64,000 bases of DNA from Dietzia sp. NCCP-2495 (GCF_026011735.1 NZ_BRVN01000005.1:1-64000); one strand, 5' to 3'. Counted from the stretch's first letter, positions 13,277 through 23,790 are shown. Numbers and translations are program-made. Notes: generated from the sequence alone by a model not told the origin.

Positions 13277-14031
13277 CCCTCGGAGCGCCCGTGGTCGCGC
13301 CGGACCCGCCGGACACCTACTCCGCCCATGAGCGCGATCCCGGTGACCCGGACCGTGGGAGCGCCCGGCGGGGCCTTGCGGACCGGCCGCCGGTCATGGC
13401 GTCCGGAATCGTTCTGTTCGGCGAAACCGCCCATGATGCCGAGACCGTCGACCACGACGTGGATGTCGTCCGGGACCACGATCTCCATCCCTCCCCAGAA
13501 GACGATTGCCCGGATGGTGGTCTCACGGGATTCCAGCGTGGCCTCCGTGAGGTCGAGCGCCACTCCGCCCATCACGGCGACGGCCGTGTGCTCGGCCGGA
13601 ACCGTCCACTCGCCCTTGCGGTCGCACCCACTCATGACCGCCAGCGACGTCGACGGTCCTGGTCCGCCGGTGACGCGGTTGACGGGCGCCCCCGCCGTGA
13701 CCGGAGTGACCTGCGGGCCGGAGTCATGTCGACGGGCGGGGGAGAGGTCTGCCGTGAGCCGTGTGAGATCGGTCTGGAACCGTGCCTGGTACGCCTCTGT
13801 CGTGCGGTCGTCGAACTCGGCCAGCGTGAGACGCCCCTCGGAGAACGCATGTTGGAGGATCTGCGCGGTCACGTGCCGCTCAGCATCAGACGCGCGCACC
13901 TGCGGAACGTTGCTGTGCTGGTCAGGCGCCGGCGAGCGGTTGCTGTGCGGGTTGCTGCTGTTCGAGTCGTTGCCGTGCGGGTCGTTGCCGTGCGAGTCGT
14001 TGCCGTGCGGGTCACTTCCGGCGTCGTCCAT
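13273..14031 (-). CDS. DUF1707 / LiaF-like C-terminal domain protein
   Basis: 252 aa. N-terminal Asn/His/Gly repeat (DPHGNDSHGNDPHGNDS) coded by 15-bp direct repeats, then a DUF1707 module (RASDAERHVTAQILQHAFSE, GRLTLAEFDDRTTEAYQA, about residues 45-95), and a C-terminal half with AVMGGVALDLTEA, IVFWGGMEIVVPDD and GIMGGFAEQ, the repeating glycine-turn beta pattern of LiaF/DUF2154-like envelope-stress proteins. No membrane segment is seen. ATG at 14031 chosen; upstream in-frame sequence lacks protein character. Convergent with the preceding membrane gene. Function unknown. Confidence 0.78.
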   Translation of the reverse strand: MDDAGSDPHGNDSHGNDPHGNDSNSSNPHSNRSPAPDQHSNVPQVRASDAERHVTAQILQHAFSEGRLTLAEFDDRTTEAYQARFQTDLTRLTADLSPARRHDSGPQVTPVTAGAPVNRVTGGPGPSTSLAVMSGCDRKGEWTVPAEHTAVAVMGGVALDLTEATLESRETTIRAIVFWGGMEIVVPDDIHVVVDGLGIMGGFAEQNDSGRHDRRPVRKAPPGAPTVRVTGIALMGGVGVRRVRRDHGRSEG

Positions 14032-14210
14032 GTCGCCAGCGTAGTGCCCTAAAGCCTCAGTACCGCACGCGATGTGAAAGATTCTCGGGATGCAGCGCCC
14101 GGCGTACACCCACCTCACGCCGGGATTTCGGCAGCTCCCCGCCGGGACCTGAACGCCCAGTGAGGAGGAGCACGCGCGTCGAGTGCCCTGTGCCAGGCAG
14201 AATGTGCACC

Positions 14211-15125
14211 ATGATCGAGGTACGCAATCTGACCAAACGCTACGGCGCGGCCACCGCCGTCGACGACCTCACCTTCACGGTGCGGCCCGGCGTCGTCACC
14301 GGCTTCCTCGGGCCCAACGGCGCGGGTAAGTCCACGACGATGCGGATGATCGTCGGACTCGACACCCCGACCTCCGGAGAGGCGCTGATCAACGGCGTGC
14401 CCTTCCGTCAGCTCGAGGACCCCTCCGGGACGGTGGGCTGCCTGCTCGATGCGTCGTGGACGCATGCCAACCGCTCCGCTGGCGCTCACCTGAAGTCGAT
14501 CGCCGCGGCAGCGGGGATCTCCAAGACCCGGGTCGACGAGGTCCTCGGACTGGTGGGACTCGCCGATGTCGCTGGCCGCAAGGTCGGCGGCTACTCGCTC
14601 GGCATGCGCCAGCGACTCGGCCTGGCCACCGCGATGCTCGGCGACCCCGAGGTGCTGCTCTTCGACGAGCCCGTCAACGGTCTTGACCCCGAGGGCATCC
14701 TCTGGATCCGACGATTCATGCACGCGCGGGCGGCGGAGGGGCGCACCGTGCTGGTGTCCTCGCACCTGCTGTCGGAGATGGCGCAGACCGCCCAGGACCT
14801 CGTGGTGATCGGGCGCGGACAGTTGCGTGCCCAGACCTCGGTCGACGAGTTCCTCGCGACCGGGAAGTCGGCGGTCGTATTCCGCACTCCGCACCACGAG
14901 GAGTTCTCGGCCGCCGCCGTCGAGGAGGGGATCGCCGCGGAGTACGACGAGGCGGCGGGCGTGTTCCACATCGACGGCGTGAGCGCTCAGCAGGTCGGCG
15001 AGTTGTCCGCCAGCTTGGGGATCACCGTTCATGAACTGACCGAGAAGCGGGCGTCGCTGGAGGAGGCCTTCATGGCACTCACCGATCAGGACGTCGAGTA
15101 CCACGGCGAGGAGTCCGCCCGATGA
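14211..15125 (+). CDS. ABC transporter ATP-binding protein
   Basis: 304 aa ATPase of the drug/lantibiotic export (CcmA/ABC-2) type. Walker A GPNGAGKST (about residues 38-46), signature YSLGMRQRLGLA, Walker B VLLFDEP, H-loop VSSHLLSEM, and the extended C-terminal domain typical of such ATPases. ATG 14211 chosen; an in-frame ATG three codons earlier is possible. Its stop overlaps the start of the permease gene (ATGA), so both are one operon. Substrate unknown. Confidence 0.9.
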   Translation: MIEVRNLTKRYGAATAVDDLTFTVRPGVVTGFLGPNGAGKSTTMRMIVGLDTPTSGEALINGVPFRQLEDPSGTVGCLLDASWTHANRSAGAHLKSIAAAAGISKTRVDEVLGLVGLADVAGRKVGGYSLGMRQRLGLATAMLGDPEVLLFDEPVNGLDPEGILWIRRFMHARAAEGRTVLVSSHLLSEMAQTAQDLVVIGRGQLRAQTSVDEFLATGKSAVVFRTPHHEEFSAAAVEEGIAAEYDEAAGVFHIDGVSAQQVGELSASLGITVHELTEKRASLEEAFMALTDQDVEYHGEESAR

Positions 15126-15886
15126 ACCTTCTGAAGTCCGAGTGGATCAAGGCCACCAGCACCAAGAGCGCCTACTGGCTGTACGGTATCGGTCTCGCCC
15201 TGGCGGCGGGGATCGCCATTCTCGTGGGTCAGATGGAGAAGTCCTCCGGTGGCGACCCCGTCGCGGGCCCGGCCGGCCCCGGTAGCGACCCGTTGATGGC
15301 GATCCTCGGCGCGAATGTCTTCACCGTGTTGCTCGTGTGGATCGCGGCGATAGTTGCCGTGACCGGCGAGTACCGCTATCACACGATCCGCACCACCTTC
15401 CTGGTCACGCCCTCTAGATGGAAGGCCGTGGTCGCCAAAACGGTCCTGTTCACGGTCTCGTCGGTGGTCGTGGTCGCCGTCGCCATCGTCCTCGCGCTCC
15501 TCATCGCCGGCTCGCTCTCCGGCAACGAGAACTGGACCCCGTTCTCCGGTCAGGGGCTGACCTACCTGTGGCGGTTCCCGGTCTACGCCGGCCTGGGCAC
15601 GCTCGCGGTGATGGGACTGGCGTACGTCATGCGCAATGCCGCCGGGACGATCTCGCTGTTCCTCGTGTGGATCCTCGCGCTGGAGGGCATGGTCGCCCTG
15701 ATCCCGGAGGTGGGACCGAAGATCGCCGGTTGGATGCCGTTCGCGAACGGTGATTTCTGGACGCAGGGAGAGTCAGTACGCGGTCACATCACGTGGGACC
15801 AGTGGCCTGCATTCGCCTGGTTCGCCGGCGTGTGTGTCGTGCTGTGGGCCATCGGATTGGTTCTCACGCTGCGCCGCGACGCCTGA
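15122..15886 (+). CDS. ABC-2 type transporter permease
   Basis: 254 aa membrane partner of the preceding ATPase. About six hydrophobic segments, including YGIGLALAAGIAILVG, VFTVLLVWIAAIVAVTGEYR, VLFTVSSVVVVAVAIVLALL, GLGTLAVMGLAYVM, ISLFLVWILALEGMVALIP and WFAGVCVVLWAIGLVLTL. The GEYRYHTIRTTFLVTPSRW loop is typical of ABC-2 permeases of the NatB/BcrB sort. Ends RRDA; this end is repeated just downstream of the stop codon. Confidence 0.87.
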   Translation: MNLLKSEWIKATSTKSAYWLYGIGLALAAGIAILVGQMEKSSGGDPVAGPAGPGSDPLMAILGANVFTVLLVWIAAIVAVTGEYRYHTIRTTFLVTPSRWKAVVAKTVLFTVSSVVVVAVAIVLALLIAGSLSGNENWTPFSGQGLTYLWRFPVYAGLGTLAVMGLAYVMRNAAGTISLFLVWILALEGMVALIPEVGPKIAGWMPFANGDFWTQGESVRGHITWDQWPAFAWFAGVCVVLWAIGLVLTLRRDA

Positions 15887-15928
15887 CTCGAGCGCCAGCG
15901 CAGGAGCGCCGCGACGCCTGACTCGAGC
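15871..15928. repeat. Duplicated gene end (23 bp, period 35)
   Basis: The last codons and stop of the permease gene (15871-15893) recur exactly at 15906-15928, downstream of the stop. 23 of 23 bases match. Confidence 0.85.
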
Positions 15929-15937
15929 ACCACGCAC

Positions 15938-15964
15938 GCGCCCGGAACGGATCGTTCCGGGCGC
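15938..15964. terminator. Bidirectional hairpin between permease gene and thiC
   Basis: Perfect 11-bp stem (gcgcccggaac / gttccgggcgc) with a 5-nt loop, placed between convergent genes. It can serve both strands. Confidence 0.75.
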
Positions 15965-15994
15965 GTTCGCGTGTGCGCTGCCGGCCGAGCCCGG

Positions 15995-17941
<1,947 letters not shown>

Positions 17942-18018
17942 TTATGAAGTTGTGTCGTCGGAGGCTAACACCGCGAGTAGGCTCGATGGAAGTAGAACGG
18001 TCGGGCAGAGGAGTCGAG

Positions 18019-18315
18019 ATGTCGTCAGAAACGTCGTTGAAGCTGGTCCACAACGCGGACCGGGATCGTTTCGAGATGTGGGACGGCGAGACGTTCATGG
18101 GCCTCGTCGGCTACGAGCGGGACGGGGACGTCTGCATCCTCCTGCACACCGTGATCGAGGAACGATTCGGGCAACAGGGCATCGCTCGCCTGCTCGTCAG
18201 CCTCGTTTTGACCCGCATGCGGCTCGACGGGGTCAAGATCCGTCCCGTGTGCAGTTAAGTGCGTCGATTCCTCGTCAGGTTCCCCGAGTACCAGTTGCTC
18301 GTCGCGCCCGCTTGA
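18019..18315 (+). pseudogene. Small GNAT (COG2388-type) acetyltransferase gene with in-frame TAA
   Basis: The frame from ATG 18019 (ribosome-binding site gcagaggag) codes 79 residues of a small Gcn5-related acetyltransferase: FEMWDGETFMGLVGYERDGD, HTVIEERFGQQGIARLLVS, and ends GVKIRPVCS at a TAA (18256-18258). The same frame continues without interruption as VRRFLVRFPEYQLLVAPA to a TGA at 18313-18315. Family members end with a pattern like C-P-(F/Y)-x-x-x-(Y/F)-(I/L)-x-R-x-P-E-Y; the stop sits exactly at the F/Y position, so one base change (TAC to TAA) explains it. Either a nonsense-mutated gene, a shortened protein, or readthrough. The translated part lacks the last helix. Confidence 0.78.
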
Positions 18316-18323
18316 GGCGTCCT

Positions 18324-18368
18324 CCGCACGAAACCCTGCCGCACGAAAACACGCCGCACGAGAACTCA
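18324..18368. repeat. 15-bp tandem repeat, 3 copies
   Basis: Three copies starting with ccgcacga at 18324, 18339 and 18354, between the acetyltransferase frame and the dispanin-like gene, in the presumed 5' UTR of the latter. Confidence 0.7.
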
Positions 18369-18377
18369 AGGAATGTC

Positions 18378-18848
18378 ATGACCTATCCACAGCACGGTGA
18401 TGCCTCGGGCCCTGACTCGGGCTCAGGTTTCACCGACTACACCGCCCAGTCCCCGTACATGTCCCCGTCGTCCGGCCAGCCGGATTCCGGTCAGATGCCG
18501 TACGCGGGGTCGACCTATGGCCAGCAGGGATTCCGACAGGACGTCTACGGCGCGATGGCCTCGCCGTCCGGGCTCAGTACGACTGATCCGCAGACCGGTC
18601 CGCCGTCGAACATAGGCTGGGCCGTGGCGTCGATCCTGTTCTTCTGGCCGCTGTCGTTCGTGGCGATGACCCGCGCGCTGCAGGTCTACCCGCTCTGGGC
18701 TGCCGGTCGGCATGCTGAGGCCGAGGCGGCCAGTGCCACGGCCAAGAAGCTGGGGCTGATCTCGATAGCCGTGGTCGCGGTCCTGATCGTGCTGTACTTC
18801 GTGTTCATCTTCGTGATGGTGGGCGTGGCCGCCACGGCGGGCTACTGA
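18378..18848 (+). CDS. CD225/dispanin-like membrane protein
   Basis: 156 aa. The N-terminal about 75 residues are rich in Gly, Ser, Pro, Gln and Tyr (SGFTDYTAQSPYMSPSSGQP). The C-terminal half has two membrane segments: NIGWAVASILFFWPLSFVAM and ISIAVVAVLIVLYFVFIFVM, separated by a helical loop (VYPLWAAGRHAEAEAASATA). This is the arrangement of bacterial CD225/dispanin (IFITM-like) proteins, whose role in bacteria is not settled. ATG 18378 has aagga 5 nt upstream. Confidence 0.8.
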   Translation: MTYPQHGDASGPDSGSGFTDYTAQSPYMSPSSGQPDSGQMPYAGSTYGQQGFRQDVYGAMASPSGLSTTDPQTGPPSNIGWAVASILFFWPLSFVAMTRALQVYPLWAAGRHAEAEAASATAKKLGLISIAVVAVLIVLYFVFIFVMVGVAATAGY

Positions 18849-18858
18849 CAGGCCCCGC

Positions 18859-18874
18859 AGCCCGCCGCCGGGCT
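18859..18874 (+). terminator. Short hairpin after dispanin-like gene
   Basis: agcccg / cgggct arms with a 4-nt loop, 11 nt after the stop, between convergent genes. Weak but well placed. Confidence 0.35.
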
Positions 18875-18897
18875 CTCGGTGTCAGTCCAGGCGGGTG

Positions 18898-19314
18898 TCA
18901 GACCAGACCGAACCTGGGCGCCTCGATCGCGGGGCAGGTGTTCATCACCACGTCGAGGCCGGCTTGCGCCGCGCGCTCGGCCGCTGCCTCGTCGATGACA
19001 CCCTTCTGCAGCCAGACCGCCTTGGCGCCCTTGGCGATGGCGTCGTCCACCACAGCCCCGGCGAGCTGCGAGTTCACGAACACGTCCACCACATCCACCT
19101 CGCCGGGCACCGACGCCAGGTCTGCGTAACCCTGCTGGCCGTAGACCGTCTCGGCCTTGGGGTGGACAGGCACGATCTCGTGCCCGAGCTCGCGGACGTA
19201 CCCGGCGATCTCATAGGCGGTTCGCTCGGTGTTCGCCGAGAGACCGACCACGGCCCAGCGGCCCTTGTCGGACAGCAGACGCTTCATGACTTCGGGATCA
19301 TTGACATGGCTCAT
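18898..19314 (-). CDS. CoA-binding domain protein (YccU-like)
   Basis: 138 aa, a single Rossmann-type CoA-binding domain. WAVVGLSANTERTAYEIAGY, YVRELGHEIVPVHPK, GEVDVVDVFVNSQLAG, GAKAVWLQKGVIDEAAAERA and MNTCPAIEAPRFGL match the family. It resembles the CoA-binding part of succinyl-CoA synthetase but stands alone; its cellular role is unknown. It follows ppk2 on the same strand after about 110 nt. Confidence 0.88.
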   Translation of the reverse strand: MSHVNDPEVMKRLLSDKGRWAVVGLSANTERTAYEIAGYVRELGHEIVPVHPKAETVYGQQGYADLASVPGEVDVVDVFVNSQLAGAVVDDAIAKGAKAVWLQKGVIDEAAAERAAQAGLDVVMNTCPAIEAPRFGLV

Positions 19315-19350
19315 ACCCCCTTCAATGCCCGCTGGCGCCCGTTCATTCCT

Positions 19351-19436
19351 GGCGCTCGGTCCGCTAGTCCCCGACGGGCCTTGTGCGCGGGGACATCGCT
19401 ACGCTCGCTGGCGCTCGCTCCACTAGTCCCCGACGG
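19351..19436. repeat. Duplicated end of ppk2 (27 bp, period 59)
   Basis: The last codons and stop of ppk2 (19410-19436 on the plus strand) are copied at 19351-19377, downstream of its stop, with 2 mismatches in 27. Confidence 0.75.
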
Positions 19437-20316
19437 CGTCCTTGGCGCGTCGGACGATCTTCGGATCCGGGGCAAACACGACCTGCGGGTCCTTCTCCGG
19501 GTAGTCGAACTGGTGGAGGAAGTGGCGCAGGGCGTTGATGCGGGCGCGCTTCTTGTCGTTGGACTTGATGGTGGTCCAGGGTGCCCAGTCGGTGTCCGTG
19601 CGACGGAACATTTCTTCCTTGGCGGCGGTGTACTTGTCCCACTTGTCGAGGGATTCCAGGTCCATCGGCGAGAGTTTCCAGCGGCGCACCGGGTCGAGCT
19701 GGCGGATCGCGAAGCGGGTCTTCTGCTCCTCCTGGGTGACCGAGAACCAGAACTTGGTCACGCCGATCCCCGAATCGACCAGCATCTTCTCGAACATGGG
19801 CGCCTGGTCCATGAACGTCTCGTACTGAGAGTCCGTGCAGAACCCCATCACGCGTTCGACGCCGGCGCGGTTGTACCAGGAGCGGTCGTACAGGACGAGC
19901 TCACCGCGACTGGGCAGGTGACTGACGTAGCGCTGGAAGTACCACTGGTAGAGCTCGGTCTCGGTGGGCTTGATCAGGGCCACGACCCGGGCCTGCCGCA
20001 CGTTGATGTACTCGGTGAACCGCTTGATCGTTCCGCCCTTGCCGGCGGCGTCGCGGCCCTCGAACACGATGACCTGCCGGTGCCCGGTCTCGGATTGCCA
20101 GCGCTGGAACTTCAGCAGTTCGATCTGCAGCAGGTACTTCTCCACCTCGTACTGGTTCCGGTCCATCCGCTTGGAGTACGGGTAGTTCTCCCGCCACGTG
20201 TCCACGGCTTTGCCGTTGATGTCGATGAGGTCGGGGTCCTCGCCGTGGTCGTCGCGGACCGTGTAACCCTCCTCGCGGAGACGGTCGATGTAGTGGCGGA
20301 GCTGGAAGGTGGACAT
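19423..20316 (-). CDS. ppk2: Polyphosphate kinase 2
   Basis: 297 aa enzyme of the PPK2 family, which moves phosphate between polyphosphate and nucleotides. Walker A-like EGRDAAGKGGTIKRF, the lid region with Arg-rich segments, Walker B region LYDRSWYNRAGVE, and C-terminal SPMDLESLDKWDKYTAAKEEM and NDKKRARINALRHFL. The length fits the one-domain class I. ATG at 20316 has aggag 9 nt upstream. Whether GDP, ADP or AMP is the acceptor cannot be read here. Confidence 0.95.
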   Translation of the reverse strand: MSTFQLRHYIDRLREEGYTVRDDHGEDPDLIDINGKAVDTWRENYPYSKRMDRNQYEVEKYLLQIELLKFQRWQSETGHRQVIVFEGRDAAGKGGTIKRFTEYINVRQARVVALIKPTETELYQWYFQRYVSHLPSRGELVLYDRSWYNRAGVERVMGFCTDSQYETFMDQAPMFEKMLVDSGIGVTKFWFSVTQEEQKTRFAIRQLDPVRRWKLSPMDLESLDKWDKYTAAKEEMFRRTDTDWAPWTTIKSNDKKRARINALRHFLHQFDYPEKDPQVVFAPDPKIVRRAKDAVGD

Positions 20317-20431
20317 GGGTACTGGTCTCCTGGACTGGGTCTGATCCGGGTAGTAGCTGGAACGAGTCGGAGCTGGAGCGGGCGCACTGCGGAACAGCAG
20401 TGCGAGACGACGGGACGGGGGACGAGAGGCA

Positions 20432-20456
20432 GTGCCGGGTGCCTGGTGCCCGGCAC
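20432..20456 (-). terminator. Hairpin between xthA and ppk2
   Basis: 8-bp stem gtgccggg / cccggcac with a 9-nt loop, 55 nt downstream of the xthA stop on the same strand. Confidence 0.5.
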
Positions 20457-20511
20457 CGGGGCGGCGGGCGCTGCGCGGGTGGCCCGGGAGCTCCGGACCG
20501 GGCCAGGCCGC

Positions 20512-21312
20512 CTATTCGAGATCCACCACGACCGGCGCGTGATCGGATGCGCCCTTGCCCTTGCGTTCCTCGCGGTCGATGCTCGCGCCGGTGACCCGCG
20601 CGGCGAGGGCGGGGGAGTGGAGCTGGAAGTCGATGCGCATGCCCTTGCGCTTGGGGAAGCTCAGGCCGGTGTAGTCCCAGTACGTGTAGACGCCGGGTCC
20701 GGGCGTGTACTCGCGGGTGACCTCGCGGAATCCGGCTCCGTCGAACGCGGCGAATGCCTGACGCTCGGGCTCGGAGACGTGGGTTTTCCCGGCGAAGACC
20801 TCCATGTCCCACACGTCCTCGTCGAGCGGCGCGACATTCCAGTCGCCGACAAGCGCGACCTGCGCGCGCGGGTCGGCCGCCACCTCGGCGGCCGCATGAT
20901 CACGGAGTCGGGCCAGCCATTCGAGCTTGTACGTGTAGTGCGGGTCGGACAGTTCGCGGCCGTTGGGGACGTACAGGCTGTGCACGCGGACGCCGTCACA
21001 CACCGCGGAGATCGCGCGGGCCTCGGGATCCTGTGACACCTCGGGGTCCTTGTGGAAGCCGGGCATGCCGTCGAATCCGATCCGCACGTCCTCGAGTCCG
21101 ACCCGCGACGCGATGGCCACACCGTTCCACTGGCTCAGCCCGTGGTGGGCGACCTCGTAGCCGGCCTCGGTGAACGCGTCGAACGGGAACTGCTCGTCCT
21201 TGCACTTGGTCTCCTGCATGGCCAACACGTCACAGTCCGACCGGTCGAGCCAGGCGAGAACCCGCTCTTGACGTGCACGGATGGAGTTGACGTTCCAGGT
21301 GGCCAGGCGCAT
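20512..21312 (-). CDS. xthA: Exodeoxyribonuclease III
   Basis: 266 aa endonuclease/exonuclease/phosphatase-fold enzyme that cuts at abasic sites in base-excision repair. Motifs: ATWNVNSIRARQERVLAWL, AMQETKCKDEQFP, WNGVAIASRVG, VALVGDWNVAP, YTYWDYTGLSFPKRKGMRID and the final GASDHAPVVVDLE. Same position relative to a GNAT gene and def as Rv0427c. Confidence 0.95.
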   Translation of the reverse strand: MRLATWNVNSIRARQERVLAWLDRSDCDVLAMQETKCKDEQFPFDAFTEAGYEVAHHGLSQWNGVAIASRVGLEDVRIGFDGMPGFHKDPEVSQDPEARAISAVCDGVRVHSLYVPNGRELSDPHYTYKLEWLARLRDHAAAEVAADPRAQVALVGDWNVAPLDEDVWDMEVFAGKTHVSEPERQAFAAFDGAGFREVTREYTPGPGVYTYWDYTGLSFPKRKGMRIDFQLHSPALAARVTGASIDREERKGKGASDHAPVVVDLE

Positions 21313-21431
21313 GGAGCCAGTGTATTACCCCCGGGCGAACGCGGACGTGAGTCGACGGTGAACTCTCGGTATCGACGGTGAGGCGGTGCTCACTGTCGGA
21401 CGGGTGGTACTCATCGTCAGGCGGCGGGCGA

Positions 21432-22529
21432 TCAGCTGGGGTCGACGACGACGAGGTGCCGCATCGAGTGGTGGGGCTGCAGCCCGAGTTTCGCCCAGAG
21501 GCCCCGGCCGGCGGAATTGTCCGCGAACACGTGGAGGTGACACTCGGTCGCCCCGAGGCCGAGTCCCCATTGTGCGAGCGAGCCGGTGACGATCTCCGCC
21601 AGGCCCTTGCGGCGGTGGGTCGCCCCGGTCTGGACGCACGACACGGCCAGACGCGGCGTTCCGTCCGGTCCCGCGGTGACCGCCCCGCGGGCGATCGCCG
21701 CCAGTTCTCCGCCGTCCTCCAGGCGGGCGAACACGGCGTGGCCGCCGGGGCCGGGGTCGCCGCTCGAGGCGTCGGCGGTGGCGAGCATCGCCGGGCGCAC
21801 GCGCTCGGGATCCAGGTCAGCGGTGGCGTGGTAGAGCGCCAGCCAGTCGTCGGCCGGAGACTCGTCCAGCGTCACCGCCGGTCGCGTGTCGGACGGGAAC
21901 GCGGCGTCCACGATGTCCAGGAGTTCGCGGCTGTCGGCGGTGCAGAGGTGCAGCTCGCGGTCGGCGCGGATACGCGCGGGGTCGACAGGCTGGCCGTCGA
22001 GCATCATCTGCCCGGTAGAGGCCAGTCGCTCCACGTCCACGATCCGCAGGGGCTGGCCGCGGGCGGCGTACCAGTCGCGGACACCGTCGAGGTCAGTGCA
22101 GTCGGCCCACGGCAGGACCGGGACCGCCGAGTTCCGCCGGTACGACCAGTCGTCGCCGGCCCGGCAGAACCAGCCGTCGACGATCTCGTACTCCGTCCCC
22201 GGCCAGGCCAGCGCACCCGCGTACTCGTGGGCCCGGATGTCCCGTGCCCGCACCGGACGCGGCGGGATGACCTTGAGCACCGCGATGTCGGCGTCAGGGA
22301 TACGCACGTCCTCGCCGGACTCGCGGCGCACGACCAACTCGGGTTCGAGCTCGGTCACGTGCCCGATCACATCGGTGTACAGGTGCGAGGTCTCGCCCGG
22401 GGCGAGGTGCCGGCGGACCACCACCCGCGTGCCCACGGCCACCTCGCGACCGGCGTTCCAGCGCGATCGGCCGGACAGTCCACGGTCAGGGTGAGCGGGG
22501 TCTGCCGGGTCGTGAGGCAGCTCAGCCAC
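21432..22529 (-). CDS. GNAT acetyltransferase with N-terminal SH3-like region
   Basis: About 365 aa. The N-terminal part ([31 protein letters not shown]) looks like a small beta-barrel; a middle part of unknown fold follows ([18 protein letters not shown]); the C-terminal 130 residues form a GNAT fold with [22 protein letters not shown] (acetyl-CoA loop) and [20 protein letters not shown]. It corresponds in position to Rv0428c. The GTG start overlaps the def stop within GTGGCTGA; an ATG at 22568 would overlap def by 47 nt. Substrate unknown. Confidence 0.8.
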   Translation of the reverse strand: MAELPHDPADPAHPDRGLSGRSRWNAGREVAVGTRVVVRRHLAPGETSHLYTDVIGHVTELEPELVVRRESGEDVRIPDADIAVLKVIPPRPVRARDIRAHEYAGALAWPGTEYEIVDGWFCRAGDDWSYRRNSAVPVLPWADCTDLDGVRDWYAARGQPLRIVDVERLASTGQMMLDGQPVDPARIRADRELHLCTADSRELLDIVDAAFPSDTRPAVTLDESPADDWLALYHATADLDPERVRPAMLATADASSGDPGPGGHAVFARLEDGGELAAIARGAVTAGPDGTPRLAVSCVQTGATHRRKGLAEIVTGSLAQWGLGLGATECHLHVFADNSAGRGLWAKLGLQPHHSMRHLVVVDPS

Positions 22530-23187
22530 GGGGAGGGGCGGCGTTGTCGTCGTCGTCCTCGTCCTCATCCCGGAACGGATCGGGATCGACCGCCGGATCC
22601 CAGCTCAGGCCCGGCACACCCCAGCCCTCGTCACGGATGTGGCGCTTGGCGGCCTTGCGGTTCCGGCCGATCAGGTGGTCGGTGTAGAGGAATCCGTCCA
22701 GGTGGCCCACCTCGTGCTGGAGGCAGCGCGCGAACAGTCCGTAGCCCTCGATCGACACGGGCTCGCCGTGCTCATCGGTGCCGGTCACGCGCGCCCACCA
22801 CGCGCGCCCGCGCGGGAAGTTCACGCCCGGGACGGACAGGCAGCCCTCCATGTCGTCATCGGGATCAGGCATCGTCTCCGGGATCTCGGACGTCTCGAGT
22901 ACGGGGTTGACCACGCAGCCGCGACGCGTGATCCAGCCGCCGCGCGCCTCGACCTCCTCGCGGGACAGGCTGCCGCCGTCCTCGGTGTCCAGATCCGGGC
23001 AGTCGTAGACGAACAGGCGCTTGCTCACGCCGATCTGGTTGGCCGCGAGGCCCACACCATGTGCGGCGTCCATCGTCTCGTACATGTCCGCCACGAGTCC
23101 GGCGAGCTCCTCGGGCGACTCGGTGACGGGCTCGGTCGGTGCGTGCAGCGCGGGGTCGCCGAGAATGACGATGGGACGGATGGCCAT
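22522..23187 (-). CDS. def: Peptide deformylase
   Basis: Removes the N-formyl group of new proteins. 221 aa with the three family motifs: [18 protein letters not shown] and QHEVGHLDG (HExxH metal site; Gly before the second His where many enzymes have Asp). There is an insertion between motif 1 and motif 2 ([20 protein letters not shown]) and an acidic C-terminal tail (DEDEDDDDN). Overlaps the GNAT gene by 8 nt; same order as Rv0429c-Rv0428c-Rv0427c. Confidence 0.95.
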   Translation of the reverse strand: MAIRPIVILGDPALHAPTEPVTESPEELAGLVADMYETMDAAHGVGLAANQIGVSKRLFVYDCPDLDTEDGGSLSREEVEARGGWITRRGCVVNPVLETSEIPETMPDPDDDMEGCLSVPGVNFPRGRAWWARVTGTDEHGEPVSIEGYGLFARCLQHEVGHLDGFLYTDHLIGRNRKAAKRHIRDEGWGVPGLSWDPAVDPDPFRDEDEDDDDNAAPPRG

Positions 23188-23321
23188 GGCCCCAGATCTT
23201 AGTGCGCGGCCCCGGGAATCGACTGCCCGGCTGGCCTTTACCGCCGTCTCGGATCTGGCACCGTGTCGGGGGTCTGTGGTTCACTACGGGGGAATCACAA
23301 CAGTGTGATCCGCCCTCCCCC

Positions 23322-23407
23322 TGACGGATCGGGAACTCTGACGGATCGGGAACCCTGACGGATCGGGAACCCTGACGGTCCGGGAACCCTGGCAGTCCGG
23401 GAACGGG
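23322..23407. repeat. 17-bp tandem repeat, about 5 copies, in the DUF3263 promoter region
   Basis: Unit tgacggatcgggaaccc recurs with exact 17-bp period (tgac/tggc at 23323, 23340, 23357, 23374, 23391), the last copies with base changes. It lies between the divergent def and DUF3263 genes, ending 35 nt before the latter's start. Every copy holds gggaac, the core of many ECF sigma factor -35 elements. Confidence 0.88.
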
Positions 23408-23442
23408 GAGCGGCGGTGCCGGCAACCGAGGAGGCACGCACC

Positions 23443-23775
23443 ATGGGGCGAGCGGCCACTACGGCACAGGACGTGCAGGTCGGAGACGAGCAGGCCATGA
23501 CCGAGCTGCACGCCGCCGACCCCACGCTGTCCGACCGGGACCAGGCGATGCTGGAGTTCGAGCGGCAGTGGTGGAAGTTTGCCGGCTCCAAGGAGGAGGC
23601 GATCCGGCAGAAGTTCGACATGTCCGGGACACGCTACTTCCAGATCCTCAACAACCTCATCGACCGCCCCGAGGCGCTGGCCGCCGACCCACTCCTCGTC
23701 AAGCGGCTTCGCAGGATGCGCAGTAGCCGTCAGAAGGCTCGCGCGGCGCGCAACCTGGGAATGCGCCTCGACTGA
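23443..23775 (+). CDS. DUF3263 protein
   Basis: 110 aa, homologous in type and position to Rv0430. Helix-rich: LSDRDQAMLEFERQWWKFA, GSKEEAIRQKFDMSGTRYFQ, ILNNLIDRPEALAADPLLVK, RLRRMRSSRQKARAARN. The middle resembles a helix-turn-helix of sigma-factor region 4 type, so a DNA-binding role is plausible but unproven. ATG 23443 has gaggagg 9 nt upstream; an in-frame GTG at 23416 is less likely. Next gene is 15 nt away. Confidence 0.85.
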   Translation: MGRAATTAQDVQVGDEQAMTELHAADPTLSDRDQAMLEFERQWWKFAGSKEEAIRQKFDMSGTRYFQILNNLIDRPEALAADPLLVKRLRRMRSSRQKARAARNLGMRLD

Positions 23776-23790
23776 CCTACACTCGGGCGC

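Noticed and set aside
23322-23407. CRISPR array
   Set aside because: The 17-bp units are contiguous with no spacers, and no cas genes are near.
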